Assembly (NCBI GenBank): GCA_035483795.1
Contig: DATHPP010000324.1
Span: forward strand, 1-30,784
Origin: DASXMX01 sp035483795
GTDB lineage: Bacteria > Planctomycetota > Phycisphaerae > Tepidisphaerales > Tepidisphaeraceae
DNA: 30,784 nucleotides
Reading direction: 5' to 3'
Part shown: piece by piece, positions 1 to 8,368 of the stretch
How positions within the stretch are numbered: position 1 is the first letter of the stretch
How the letters are laid out: each line of letters opens with the position of its first letter
Notes under the pieces: generated by a model
The model's database searches: none
Told to the model about the DNA's origin: nothing
Seen by the model: only the letters and a program-made list of their open reading frames with translations
Made by a program: the position numbers and the translations under genes

Positions 1-1604
1 AAACCGAACTGGCGATGCGCGCAGCCTTCAAAGCCGCCGAGTTCGGAAAGCAGATCGCAGTGCTCGTGCCGACCACCGTTCTGGCCGAGCAGCACTACCG
101 TTCGTTTCGCGAGCGGATGGCAAATTACCCGTTCATTGTCGAGTCGATCAGCCGATTCAAATCGAGCAAGCAGCAGAAGGAAATCGTGCAGCGTCTCAAC
201 AAGGGCGAGGTCGACGTGCTGATCGGCACGCACCGCCTGTTGAGCAAGGACGTCAAGTTCACCGATCTGGGTCTGGTCGTGATCGACGAAGAGCAGCGGT
301 TCGGCGTGACGCACAAAGAACGGCTCAAGCAGATGCGCAAGACGGTGGACGTACTGACGATGTCCGCCACGCCGATCCCGCGAACGCTGCACATGAGCAT
401 GCTGGGCCTGCGCGACATCTCGTCGCTCACCACCGCCCCGCAGGACCGGCGGAGCATCGTCACCGAGGTCATGGCCTTCGACAAGCAACGTGTGAAGCTG
501 GCGATCCTCCGCGAGCTTCAGCGCGAAGGGCAGGTGTATTTCGTCCACAACCGCGTCGCGAACATCCTCGACATGGCCGAGCAGATCCAGCAGCTCGTCC
601 CCGACGCCCGGATCATCACCGGGCACGGGCAGATGGGCGAAGGGGAACTCGAAGACGTCATGCTCAAGTTCGTCCGCCACGAGGCGGACATCCTGGTCTG
701 CACGACGATCATCGAGAGCGGGCTGGACATTCCCAACGTCAACACGATCCTGATCAACAACGCCGATCGCTTCGGCCTCAGCGAGCTGCATCAGCTTCGC
801 GGGCGGGTCGGGCGGTACAAGCACCGGGCATACTGCTATCTGCTGCTGCCGTCCGATCGCCCGGTGACGCCGGTCGCGGCCAAGCGCCTCAAGGCCATCG
901 AGGAGTACAGCCACCTGGGCGCCGGCTTCAAGATCGCCATGCGCGACCTGGAGCTGCGCGGGGCCGGCAATATATTGGGCCCCGAGCAATCGGGCCACAT
1001 CGCCGCCGTCGGCTACGAGATGTATTGCCAGCTCCTGGAAGAAGCGACGCGGCAACTCAAGAACGAGCCCAAGGCCGCCCAGCCGGAGGCGCACGTCGAG
1101 ATTGGGATTAGCGCGTTTTTCCCCAAGACTTGGATCGCCGCCGACCGCCAGCGAATGGACATGTACCGACGACTGACGCGCTGCACGAGCCTGGAGATGC
1201 TGCACATGCTCGAGGCCGACGCCAAGGACGCGTTCGGCGAGGCGCCGCGGCAGGCGGTGCTTCTGTTCGCCATGACAGAGCTGCGGCTGCTGGCGGGAAT
1301 CTATGGCATCAGCAGCATCATCAAGAAGGATCCCGACGTCGTGCTCACCGTTTCGGATGCCGCCAAGGCGCAGGCGGCTTTGACCGGCGCGCCCGGCACG
1401 CTGCGGGTGATCGACGAGAAAACGGTTTACCTGCGGATGCCGGCCACCTACATGCAGCCGGAGACGTTGCTGATGGTACTGCGAAACCTTCTCGCCGCCG
1501 CCCATGAGCGGGAGCTCAAGGGCGAGCCCGCGCCGGCCCGGCCGGCGTCGCCCGCCAGGGCCGCCATGCCGCCGCTCGTGGCGTCCAAGCCGTTGGTTGG
1601 CTGA
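1..1604 (+). CDS. mfd: Transcription-repair coupling factor Mfd, C-terminal part
   Basis: Superfamily 2 DNA translocase that removes RNA polymerase stalled at DNA lesions and recruits UvrA for nucleotide excision repair. The gene enters from the left edge: the frame is open from base 3 and the first residues (TELAMRAAFKA) fit the end of the Walker A region, so the UvrB-like domain, the RNAP-interaction domain and most of motif I lie outside. Visible motifs in order are VLVPTTVLAEQHY (Ia), IGTHRLL, DEEQRFGV (Walker B), MSATPIPRTL (III), TTIIESGLDIPN (V) and QLRGRVGR (VI). The TRCF C-terminal domain follows, then an Ala/Pro-rich tail. The DEEQ box and the RecG-like GLDIPN stretch followed by a TRCF domain separate Mfd from RecG. 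A membrane-protein gene follows 34 bases downstream. Confidence 0.97.
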   Translation, partial: TELAMRAAFKAAEFGKQIAVLVPTTVLAEQHYRSFRERMANYPFIVESISRFKSSKQQKEIVQRLNKGEVDVLIGTHRLLSKDVKFTDLGLVVIDEEQRFGVTHKERLKQMRKTVDVLTMSATPIPRTLHMSMLGLRDISSLTTAPQDRRSIVTEVMAFDKQRVKLAILRELQREGQVYFVHNRVANILDMAEQIQQLVPDARIITGHGQMGEGELEDVMLKFVRHEADILVCTTIIESGLDIPNVNTILINNADRFGLSELHQLRGRVGRYKHRAYCYLLLPSDRPVTPVAAKRLKAIEEYSHLGAGFKIAMRDLELRGAGNILGPEQSGHIAAVGYEMYCQLLEEATRQLKNEPKAAQPEAHVEIGISAFFPKTWIAADRQRMDMYRRLTRCTSLEMLHMLEADAKDAFGEAPRQAVLLFAMTELRLLAGIYGISSIIKKDPDVVLTVSDAAKAQAALTGAPGTLRVIDEKTVYLRMPATYMQPETLLMVLRNLLAAAHERELKGEPAPARPASPARAAMPPLVASKPLVG

Positions 1605-1638
1605 AGTGTAGTACGAACCACTGCCCGGAGAGCTTCCG

Positions 1639-2352
1639 ATGAGCAAGCCGATGATTGCCGTCGCGGTCGTTGTGGTCCTGGCGATCATCCTGGTCGTGTT
1701 CCGGTTGCGAAACCGCGGGCCGCGGCCGGAGGAGTCGGCGGAGTTTCGCCGCCAGTTGCTCTACGCGAGTTTCGGCCGCGGGATGGTCGACGCCATGTCC
1801 AGTTCCGAGTCTCCGTCTCCGCCGTGGTCGGCGTTTGTCACGGTGAAAGACCGGCTGCGGATGCGCGATCAGGTTCTGGCACGAGAGGATCTGCACCGCA
1901 TGGTCGAATCCTCTGACGCCGCGACGCTCGTCCGGCTCATCGGGTGGAACCTGCTTCGCGAGATGGGTGAGATTCCGGACGCCTCGGTTTCGCAAACGGT
2001 TCAAGGGGTGGTCGTGGAATTGCCTGGCCAAGGCGCGCCGGAGGTTCTGGCGATCTATACCGACGGGTCCGCCGGGCGGCTCAATCCGTCGGGAAATCTC
2101 ACCCAATGGACCCCGCAAGGCGCGGCCGCGGCCTTGCTCAGGCAGCAGATCGACGACGCGCAGAAGCTCGCGTCGGATTTCCCTCCACCCGGCGGTTTGC
2201 CGCCGCCCTCGTCGCCGCGCATCACCCTGCTCACTTTTGCCGGAATGCGATCGAAAGAGATCGGGCGTGACGTGCCGGACGATGCCGCGATGACCGCAAT
2301 CGTCGATCGCGCGAAAGCCATTCAAGCCGCGACTTCGGCCACGCCGCGTTGA
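1639..2352 (+). CDS. Membrane-anchored protein of unknown function
   Basis: A 237-residue protein with one N-terminal transmembrane segment (about residues 5-21) followed by a basic stretch, so the rest is probably cytoplasmic. I recognise no family. The soluble part is mixed alpha/beta with a Pro-rich loop (PPPGGLPPPSSP) near residue 190. The start is supported by GGAGAG six bases before the ATG. It follows mfd closely on the same strand and may be co-transcribed with it. Codon and GC use match the neighbours. An opposite-strand frame across this locus is a GC-rich shadow with no protein-like features. That this is a real gene is fairly secure; the function is unknown. Confidence 0.75.
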   Translation: MSKPMIAVAVVVVLAIILVVFRLRNRGPRPEESAEFRRQLLYASFGRGMVDAMSSSESPSPPWSAFVTVKDRLRMRDQVLAREDLHRMVESSDAATLVRLIGWNLLREMGEIPDASVSQTVQGVVVELPGQGAPEVLAIYTDGSAGRLNPSGNLTQWTPQGAAAALLRQQIDDAQKLASDFPPPGGLPPPSSPRITLLTFAGMRSKEIGRDVPDDAAMTAIVDRAKAIQAATSATPR

Positions 2353-2403
2353 ACTCAGGATTTCTTAACCGAGCCGAGGCCATGAACAAATCCCCCTTGG
2401 TAT

Positions 2404-2433
2404 TTCTTCGTGTTCTTCGTGCCTTCGTGGTTC
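2404..2433. repeat. CTTCGTG short repeat cluster between convergent genes
   Basis: Three copies of CTTCGTG at 2406, 2415 and 2423, spaced 9 and 8 bases apart, lie between the membrane protein (ends 2352) and the minus-strand cytochrome gene (ends 2453). From memory, similar CTTCGTG/CACGAAG strings recur between genes in planctomycetes and related phyla and yield spurious small ORFs. Whether it recurs in this genome cannot be told from the window. No strong hairpin terminator is visible here. Confidence 0.5.
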
Positions 2434-2452
2434 ATCGCGTTTTTCGGGGCAG

Positions 2453-3016
2453 CTACTTCGGCCACGCCGCAGTTGGGTCAAAATTGACGATCTTCACCTC
2501 TGGCTCGGCGGGCTTTTGCGGGCGCAAGTAAGGCTTTTCCGACGCCTGGTGGCAGGCGTAGCACGCCGTCAGGGTTTGCTCGTAAAGCTGGACGAATTGC
2601 TCCTTCTGCTTGGCGTCGATCGCTTTCTTCAAATCCGCGAATTGCGTATTGTCGATCGCCTCGGCGATGCCGTTGAGGTCGAGCGTGCCGGCTCGGACCG
2701 TCCGGATCGGCTTGGCGCGCACGGCCCACTTGACGTTGTTGCGCACCTCGCCCAGGTAGTAATCCGCCAGCGGCCAGTTGTCATGCTGCACCGCGATCCA
2801 AAGGTTGGTGAAGTGGTAAGCGACCTTGGTCATCACCGCCGACTGATCGGGGACAATCGATTCCAGATGCTTGACCTGTTCGCGAAGCTGGTTGATTTCC
2901 GCGGCCGAATCCGCCGGCGCCGGAGCGGCGGCAGCACCGCGCGTCCCGCCGCGAAAGAACAGGAGCGCCGTCCCCGCGAGAAACCCGATCACGACCCCCG
3001 TACCGAGCCGGTTCAT
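2453..3016 (-). CDS. Exported monoheme cytochrome c, class II-like architecture
   Basis: A 187-residue protein with an N-terminal hydrophobic segment (residues 6-21), acting as a signal or anchor, then an Ala/Pro-rich linker, a mostly helical body, and a single heme motif CYACH at residues 152-156 near the C-terminus. A C-terminal heme site after a helical body is the layout of four-helix cytochromes c' (class II), in contrast to class I with an N-terminal heme site. Role inferred: periplasmic electron carrier or a small-ligand sensor. The start has AAAGGGG upstream at good spacing. The gene lies 22 bases before msrA on the same strand, so msrA is transcribed first only if they share a promoter located upstream of msrA; the order on the minus strand is msrA, then other genes, with this one last. 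Distal Met or open-site ligation cannot be judged. Confidence 0.75.
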   Translation of the reverse strand: MNRLGTGVVIGFLAGTALLFFRGGTRGAAAAPAPADSAAEINQLREQVKHLESIVPDQSAVMTKVAYHFTNLWIAVQHDNWPLADYYLGEVRNNVKWAVRAKPIRTVRAGTLDLNGIAEAIDNTQFADLKKAIDAKQKEQFVQLYEQTLTACYACHQASEKPYLRPQKPAEPEVKIVNFDPTAAWPK

Positions 3017-3038
3017 TTGAAGCCCCTTTCCCTTGGGT

Positions 3039-3551
3039 TTATCGCGCGGCGACGCGGCGTTTCTTTCCGTTGCCGGTGTGGCAGGAATAGTTCACGCCTT
3101 GTTTCTCAAAGTACCGTTGGTGATATTCCTCGGCCGGGTAAAACGTTTGCGCCGGCTCGATGGCAGTGACGATGGGCGCGACATACTCGCCACTCTGATC
3201 GCGCCGGCGCTTTTCCGCCTCGGCCAGCCGCTCTTGCTCCGTCGTGCGATAGAAAATCACCGATCGATACTGCGTTCCCACGTCAGCGCCCTGGCGGTCG
3301 AGCGTCGTCGGGTCGTGGTTCTCGAAGAAAACTTCCAGCAGCTTTTCGTACGAGACCTTCGCCGGGTCGAAGATGACCTGTACCACCTCGACGTGCCCGG
3401 TTTCGTCGGTGCAAACGTCCTGGTAGGACGGATTCTCCAGCGTGCCGCCTTCGTAGCCGACTTTGACGTCGGTCACTCCGTTGATCTTTCGAAACGTGGA
3501 TTCGACACCCCAGAAACATCCTGCACCGAATGTGGCTGTCAGCTCATTCAT
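3039..3551 (-). CDS. msrA: Peptide methionine sulfoxide reductase MsrA
   Basis: Reduces the S form of methionine sulfoxide, free or in proteins, using a catalytic cysteine and thiol recycling. The protein is 170 residues, normal for a single-domain MsrA. It starts MNELTATFGAGCFWG, with the catalytic Cys at residue 12 in the GCFW motif. It also has the conserved GYEGG, SYQDVC, GHVEVVQV, ENHDPTTLDRQG, GTQYRS and EEYHQRYF stretches and a C-terminal SCHTGN that may hold a recycling Cys. The open frame extends upstream to 3764, but the ATG at 3551 is preceded by AGGAG at proper spacing and gives the standard MsrA N-terminus. It sits directly upstream of the cytochrome c gene, so the two may form a small redox operon. 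Confidence 0.96.
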   Translation of the reverse strand: MNELTATFGAGCFWGVESTFRKINGVTDVKVGYEGGTLENPSYQDVCTDETGHVEVVQVIFDPAKVSYEKLLEVFFENHDPTTLDRQGADVGTQYRSVIFYRTTEQERLAEAEKRRRDQSGEYVAPIVTAIEPAQTFYPAEEYHQRYFEKQGVNYSCHTGNGKKRRVAAR

Positions 3552-3636
3552 CGTTATCTCCTGTTTGAGCGCAATCATAGCTTGCCCAAAGGACGGGCTT
3601 GAACAATTGTTCCTTACGCGGCGCGAGAAAACCGAG

Positions 3637-4233
3637 TCACCGGACTTGCTTGGCCGTGCCGCACTCGGGACAGACACCGCTCGTGTTGCCGGTGAGGTCG
3701 TACCCGCAACGGGTACAGCAATGGGCCGGCGGACGATAGCGCCAGCCAAATCGCGCCATCGCACTGACCATCAGCAACATCGAGAATACGACTGCCGGCA
3801 TCCAATACGGGACAAACACGTCGGCTCTGGGCATCGATACCGGCCTGAGTGTGACGCCGGGAGGAAGGGCCGTATCGCGGACGACGTTGCCACCGGGGTC
3901 GAGATGTACGTCCATATCGCCGTACTCGCACTCGACGCCCAGATGGTTCCATCGCTTGTTGCTGCTGCTCACCGATCGCGCCGGAGCGGCGCTGAAAATG
4001 TTATTCCCGGGGCCTCTTGCGGCGCTGGCCCAATGGAATGGTTCGGGTTTGGGGTAACGGGTGGCGACTTCAACGCCGATTTGGTCGGGATTAGAACCAA
4101 CCAGCAGAAACATCCGCCCGCAGGTGATCCACGCGACATCCTGCCGCCATCCGCTTCGCACCCACATCGCCAGCGTCGCCAGACAAAGCAACAGAAAGAT
4201 CGCCGAGGCGAGCGTGAGCAAAGGGCGGATCAC
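3637..4233 (-). CDS. Two-TM membrane protein with C-terminal zinc ribbon
   Basis: A 198-residue protein with a transmembrane segment at about residues 4-25, an extracytoplasmic middle region of about 115 residues, a second segment at about 143-162, and a cytoplasmic tail with two zinc knuckles, CTRC (173-176) and CPEC (188-191), in the form CTRCGYDLTGN...CPECGT. From general knowledge, this CGYDL/CPECG tail is frequent on otherwise unrelated small membrane proteins of planctomycetes, especially Phycisphaerae. No enzymatic function can be assigned. It is divergent from the GT41 gene across a 197-base spacer, and 85 bases separate it from msrA downstream. Confidence 0.8.
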   Translation of the reverse strand: MIRPLLTLASAIFLLLCLATLAMWVRSGWRQDVAWITCGRMFLLVGSNPDQIGVEVATRYPKPEPFHWASAARGPGNNIFSAAPARSVSSSNKRWNHLGVECEYGDMDVHLDPGGNVVRDTALPPGVTLRPVSMPRADVFVPYWMPAVVFSMLLMVSAMARFGWRYRPPAHCCTRCGYDLTGNTSGVCPECGTAKQVR

Positions 4234-4430
4234 GTGGGCAGTTTACCTCGAACGGCTCGGCAGAGGCGACGCGGTGGTCGTGGGCGTTCAACCCCGGGGC
4301 CGCAGGGCAGTAACAAATATGGCTGCATGTTGTCCTCTCTGCCGGGCGCCTCTGACCACGATCGGCGTTTTTCAGTCGGTTGTGGTCACCTGAGAATTGC
4401 GGCGAAGCGCACGGGCGCAAGGGGAGCTTC

Positions 4431-6227
4431 ATGAACGGACCCATTTCGATTCAGCAGGCGTTTGCAACGGCGGTGCGTCAGCACCAGTCGGGGCAGTTGC
4501 GCGAGGCCGAGGCGCTCTATCGTGAGATCGTCGCCGCGCAGCCCAACCATGCCGACGCGCTGCACATGCTGGCCATCGCCCTCCAGCAACTCGGGCGCGG
4601 GGCCGAGGCCGTGCACACGTTGCGGCATGCCATCGGAATCAATCCACAAGCGCCGGACTATCATGCCAACCTCGGGTCGATTCTGGCGGCGCAGCGGCAG
4701 TCCGAGGCCGCCGCGGCCGAGTTCCGCGCGGCGCTGGCCCTCAAGCCCGACCTTGCCGAAGTCCACAACGGACTTGCCAAATTGCTCCAGTCCCAAAGTC
4801 AGTTTGATGAAGCGATCGGCGAGTTTCGCCAGGCGCTGGCCCTGCGGCCGGTGTTCGGCGAGGCGCACAACCATCTTGCGGACGTACTGAAGGAGACGGG
4901 TCAACTGGACGAGGCGCTGGCGTCGTACCGGCGGGCCATGATGGTCAGTCGCGACGTTCGCTGGGCGAGCAACCTGATTCATTCGCTCTACCTTCATCCC
5001 GATACGACGCCGCGTCAGTTGTACGAGGCGCATCTGCGCTGGAGCCAGAGCCACGCCGAGGCGCTGGGCGCGCAGGTCCCGGTGCACCGCAACGACCCGT
5101 CGCCCGGACGACGACTTCGCATCGGATACGTCGGGGCGAATTTCCGGGACCACCCGCAATCGAGTTTCATCCTGCCGCTGCTCGCCGCTCACGATCGCGC
5201 GAGCTTCGAGCTGTTCTGCTATGCCAACGTCGGCGAGCCCGACGCCACAACGGAGCGTGTGCGCACGCTGGCGGAGAACTGGCGCGATATCGCGCCGCTT
5301 TCCGACCAGCGGGCCGCCGAGCTGGTGGTGCGCGACCGGATCGATGTCCTGGTCGATCTGGACATGCACGGCCCGGGGAATCGATTGCTTTTGTTCGCAC
5401 AGAAGCCCGCCCCGGTCCAGGTCAGCGGCCTGGCCTACCCCGCCACCACCGGGATGCTCACGATGGATTACCGCTTCACCGACCTGTATTTGGAAGCACA
5501 CCCGCCGGCGCAGCAGTTTTACACGGAGCAATCGATTTGCCTGCCGCAGAGGCTTTTCTGTTATTCGGCCCCCGCGCAGGACCCACCCGCGGCCGAACCA
5601 CCCGCGGCGCGCAATGGCTTTGTCACCTTCGGATACCTCGGCGATTTTTCCAGCGTCAACTCGCGAACGCTGGAACTCTGGTCCGCCATCCTGCGTCAGG
5701 TTGATCGCTCGCATCTGCTCATCGCGGCGCCGCGCGGCGGAACTCGGCAGCGCCTGCTCGATACTCTGGAGGCATCCGGCATCCGGGCCGATCGCGTCGA
5801 AATCATCGACCCCAAACCAAGGCCGGCCAGTCTCGAGGTCCATCGCCGGATCGACATTTGCCTCGACACGTTCCCGTGGAACGGCCGCACCACGACCCTC
5901 GATGCGCTCTGGATGGGAGTGCCCGTGATCACCCTGTCGGGTCGGACCGGCGTCTCGCGGATTGGTGCGAGCCTCCTGGCTAATGTCGCCCTGAAGGATC
6001 TCGTTGCCCGCACGTCCGATGATTTCGTGAGGATCGCCGTCCGTACGGCTTCCAATCTGCCGGAACTGGCGAAGCTTCGCGCCTCGCTTCGCCCGCAGCT
6101 GGAGGCCTCGCCCGTGATGGATATCACCGGTTTTACCCGCAGCCTCGAAGCGGCCTGCCGTGGGATGTGGGAGACGTGGTGCGGCAGCCAGCAACGCCAG
6201 GGCCTCGTCGCCGCCTCCTCGTTCTAG
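4431..6227 (+). CDS. TPR protein with GT41 (O-GlcNAc transferase / SPINDLY-like) domain
   Basis: A 598-residue protein. About five tetratricopeptide repeats span residues 8-170 and a GT41-type glycosyltransferase domain spans about 228-590. The GT part shows RIGYVGANFRDHP (231-242, with the His-Pro of the family), DLDMHGPGNRLL, KPAPVQVSGLAYPATTG, CLP, and FPWNGRTTTLDALWMGVP (481-498) in the nucleotide-sugar site. The family transfers GlcNAc or other sugars to Ser/Thr of proteins. At the FGYLGDFSSV segment (400-409), the Lys that normally follows the FNN/NQL stretch, a UDP contact in OGT, is Ser408. The start at 4431 has GGGGAG upstream; an in-frame ATG at 4380 is less likely. Substrate is unknown. 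A 2OG oxygenase follows on the same strand, possibly functionally linked. Confidence 0.9.
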   Translation: MNGPISIQQAFATAVRQHQSGQLREAEALYREIVAAQPNHADALHMLAIALQQLGRGAEAVHTLRHAIGINPQAPDYHANLGSILAAQRQSEAAAAEFRAALALKPDLAEVHNGLAKLLQSQSQFDEAIGEFRQALALRPVFGEAHNHLADVLKETGQLDEALASYRRAMMVSRDVRWASNLIHSLYLHPDTTPRQLYEAHLRWSQSHAEALGAQVPVHRNDPSPGRRLRIGYVGANFRDHPQSSFILPLLAAHDRASFELFCYANVGEPDATTERVRTLAENWRDIAPLSDQRAAELVVRDRIDVLVDLDMHGPGNRLLLFAQKPAPVQVSGLAYPATTGMLTMDYRFTDLYLEAHPPAQQFYTEQSICLPQRLFCYSAPAQDPPAAEPPAARNGFVTFGYLGDFSSVNSRTLELWSAILRQVDRSHLLIAAPRGGTRQRLLDTLEASGIRADRVEIIDPKPRPASLEVHRRIDICLDTFPWNGRTTTLDALWMGVPVITLSGRTGVSRIGASLLANVALKDLVARTSDDFVRIAVRTASNLPELAKLRASLRPQLEASPVMDITGFTRSLEAACRGMWETWCGSQQRQGLVAASSF

Positions 6228-6239
6228 CGTCGCGGACCG

Positions 6240-6263
6240 AAAATAGCGCCTGACGCTGTTTTT
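6240..6263 (+). terminator. Candidate rho-independent terminator after the GT41 gene
   Basis: An AAAA-t-AGCG stem arm, a CCTGA loop and a CGCT-g-TTTTT arm lie 13 bases after the GT41 stop codon. The GC stem is only four pairs with one mismatch before the A/T extension, so it is weak, but the position and T-run fit a terminator. Confidence 0.4.
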
Positions 6264-6354
6264 CGCTCCCTCCAAGCCCCCTCGCCGCCATATCGCACTT
6301 TGATAGCGACATATTGCGAAAGTTGGAACCGCGCGATATTATGACGTGGTTGTC

Positions 6355-7170
6355 ATGTCTGGCGGCGAGGCGGCTGTGGGTCAACTGCTGGATCAGGCGG
6401 AAACTTCGACCCGCGATTCACTTGCCGCGGCGATTCAGTTCGACTCGCCGCGGTTCATGAAGCTGGGACAGAAACTGTCGCGGCAATTCCGCGAGGCGCA
6501 GCCGTTCCCGCACATCGCTATCGACGGACTTTTCCCCGACGCCGTGCTGCGGCAAGTCGTTGCCGAGACCCCGCCCATCCAGAGCGAATTGTGGCGAGTC
6601 TGGGGCTCGGGCGCTAATGTGGACCTCGATCAACCGTCGAGTCTCAAACGCGGCATTTCCGAGGAAGGGCTGATGGGCCCCGTCACCCGCGGATTCCTGC
6701 ACAGCCTCAACTCGGCGACGTTTCTCGGGTTCCTCGAAAGGCTCTCGGGGATTGCCGGCTTGATTCCCGATCCCTCCTTCAACGGGGGCGGGCTGCACTG
6801 CACCGGCCGGGGCGCCCGGCTGCTTGTCCATGTCGATTCCGACCGCCATCCCCTGGGCAACCCCTTCAATCAGATGGTGAACCTCATCCTCTTCCTCAAC
6901 CAGGATTGGGACGAAAGCTACGGCGGACATCTGGAACTGTGGTCGCGCGACGCGCAGCAGTGCGTGCAGCGGATCGCACCGCTGTTCAACCGCTTGGTCA
7001 TTTTTCGTTCAGGCACGACGTCCTATCACGGACATCCCCAGCCCCTGGCCTGCCCCCCCGACCGCCGGCGGCTTTCCATCGCCACTTATTACTACGTGTT
7101 CAACCGCGAAAAATCAGAAGACTACAGCGGCTACCGTTCCCAGGTGCAGTGGGCGCCGCAAAAGCAGTGA
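6355..7170 (+). CDS. 2-oxoglutarate/Fe(II)-dependent oxygenase, prolyl-4-hydroxylase type
   Basis: A 271-residue non-heme iron dioxygenase. The N-terminal FPHIAIDGLFPD (51-62) is the usual entry strand of this family. The metal triad is HVD (His159, Asp161) plus His225 or His227 in SYHGHP, and the 2-oxoglutarate-binding Arg is in RRRLSIATYYY (237-247). The sequence between them (NLILFLNQDWDESYGGHLELW) is typical of P4H-like sugar- and protein-modifying members often found near glycosyltransferase genes. Substrate is unknown. The ATG at 6355 is preferred; an in-frame GTG at 6346 would add three residues, and neither has a clear Shine-Dalgarno site. It may modify the same glycoprotein or glycan as the upstream GT41 enzyme (inference). 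Confidence 0.88.
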   Translation: MSGGEAAVGQLLDQAETSTRDSLAAAIQFDSPRFMKLGQKLSRQFREAQPFPHIAIDGLFPDAVLRQVVAETPPIQSELWRVWGSGANVDLDQPSSLKRGISEEGLMGPVTRGFLHSLNSATFLGFLERLSGIAGLIPDPSFNGGGLHCTGRGARLLVHVDSDRHPLGNPFNQMVNLILFLNQDWDESYGGHLELWSRDAQQCVQRIAPLFNRLVIFRSGTTSYHGHPQPLACPPDRRRLSIATYYYVFNREKSEDYSGYRSQVQWAPQKQ

Positions 7171-7195
7171 TGTTCCGTCGAGGATAGTTCGCTGG

Positions 7196-8239
7196 TCAGC
7201 CCCGCGGCGTTGCAACCAGGATCATGAACGAATCCGGCTTGGCCGCCGGGCGGCCGCGCGGATCCTGCTGTCCCTCCTGGTATTCCACCGCCGGAAGGTA
7301 GACGGCATGCGTGGAAGGATCGAGTCCCATGGTTTTGGCGCCGCGGCGGGTCTGGAGTTTCTGGACGATCGCGAATTTGCCCGGCGACCTCTCCCGGGCG
7401 ATGGCGAGCGTGCCGTCGCCGCAACTGGCGAAGATGTCGCCGGTCGCGGGATCAAAGGCGCAGGCGTCGTTGACGGCGCCGATCGGAAGGTCGGCCAGAA
7501 TGTGGCCGTCGGAAGTGCTCATGACGATCAGATTCCGGCTGCGGCAGCCGACGAACAGATGTCCCCCTGCCGGGTCGATGGCAAGTCCGACCGGCTCGCC
7601 CGCCGGGGCAACCGGAAATCGCCCCAGCACTTTCATCGATCCGAGGTCGACGACCGCGACCAGCGCCTTGTCGGCCAGATTGACAAATGCTTTGCCCGAT
7701 CCGTCGGCGGCGAGGAATTCGGGCTTCCCGCCAAGCTCCACCTGCTGCGCCTTGCCCGACTTGGGGTCGATGTCGGGAGGGAAGGCCAGGAGCAGACCGG
7801 AGTCGCCGCACGAGACCAGCACCCGGTCGCTTTTGGGGTCGTAGATGATCCCGTCGGCGTCGTCGGCCGCGGCGAGCTTGCCGATGACCTGGTTAGTCTT
7901 GAGATCGAAGATCGCGACCGAGCCGTCCTCGCCATCGGTGATGAACCCGCGGCCCACCCGCCCGACCAGGGCCACGCCATGGGCGCGCTTCTGCCCCGGA
8001 ATGTCGGCGATGAGCTTCCCGGTGGCAGCGTCGATCACCATCGTGTGCGTGCTGCGCGTCAGATAGAGCCGCTGCTCCTGCGGATCGACGGTGACATAAT
8101 CCCAGCTTCCGGCGCCGCCAATCTTGAGCGTCTTTGTCACCGCGTAGGTGCCCTGGGCGCGGGCCGATGAGGCCGCGGCCATCAGCATCAGCGCCGCGAC
8201 TGCCAAATGGTTGCAAATGCGCGGGAGATCGAATTGCAT
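7196..8239 (-). CDS. Exported YncE-like beta-propeller (YVTN-type repeats)
   Basis: A 347-residue protein with a Sec signal peptide (hydrophobic residues about 10-26, cleavage expected after ARAQ or nearby), followed by repeated blades of the form DYVTVDPQEQRLYLTRS, AIFDLKTNQVIGKL, GLAIDPAGGHLFVGC and ACAFDPATGDIFASC. These are the YVTN/YncE-style seven-bladed propeller repeats, usually protein- or ligand-binding surfaces in the periplasm and not enzymes. The start at 8239 is fixed by a strong AAGGAGG eight bases upstream; the open frame reaches 8320 without such a site. It faces the oxygenase gene convergently with a 25-base gap. No partner gene is apparent. Confidence 0.88.
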   Translation of the reverse strand: MQFDLPRICNHLAVAALMLMAAASSARAQGTYAVTKTLKIGGAGSWDYVTVDPQEQRLYLTRSTHTMVIDAATGKLIADIPGQKRAHGVALVGRVGRGFITDGEDGSVAIFDLKTNQVIGKLAAADDADGIIYDPKSDRVLVSCGDSGLLLAFPPDIDPKSGKAQQVELGGKPEFLAADGSGKAFVNLADKALVAVVDLGSMKVLGRFPVAPAGEPVGLAIDPAGGHLFVGCRSRNLIVMSTSDGHILADLPIGAVNDACAFDPATGDIFASCGDGTLAIARERSPGKFAIVQKLQTRRGAKTMGLDPSTHAVYLPAVEYQEGQQDPRGRPAAKPDSFMILVATPRG

Positions 8240-8368
8240 CGACGAATCCTCCTTCGATTTTGGGATGGCAAACTTGTTCGGCGGATTATCCGCGCCGTCG
8301 ACCGGCGCAGTCAACTCCACCCTGTACGATCCTCAGTCGGATCTCGCGCGCGGCCTTGCGTGAACCGC

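Noticed and set aside
1516..2325. Minus-strand frame of 269 codons opposite the membrane-anchored protein
   Set aside because: Very Arg-rich, without motif, and overlaps the end of mfd; the plus frame has a TM segment and a ribosome site.
3463..4434. Plus-strand frame of 323 codons opposite msrA and the zinc-ribbon gene
   Set aside because: Shadow frame; the minus-strand products have established motifs and ribosome sites.
4386..6275. Long minus-strand open frame of over 600 codons
   Set aside because: It is the complement of the GT41 gene in GC-rich DNA; composition is Arg/Gly/Gln-rich with no domain, while the plus strand has clear TPR and GT41 motifs.
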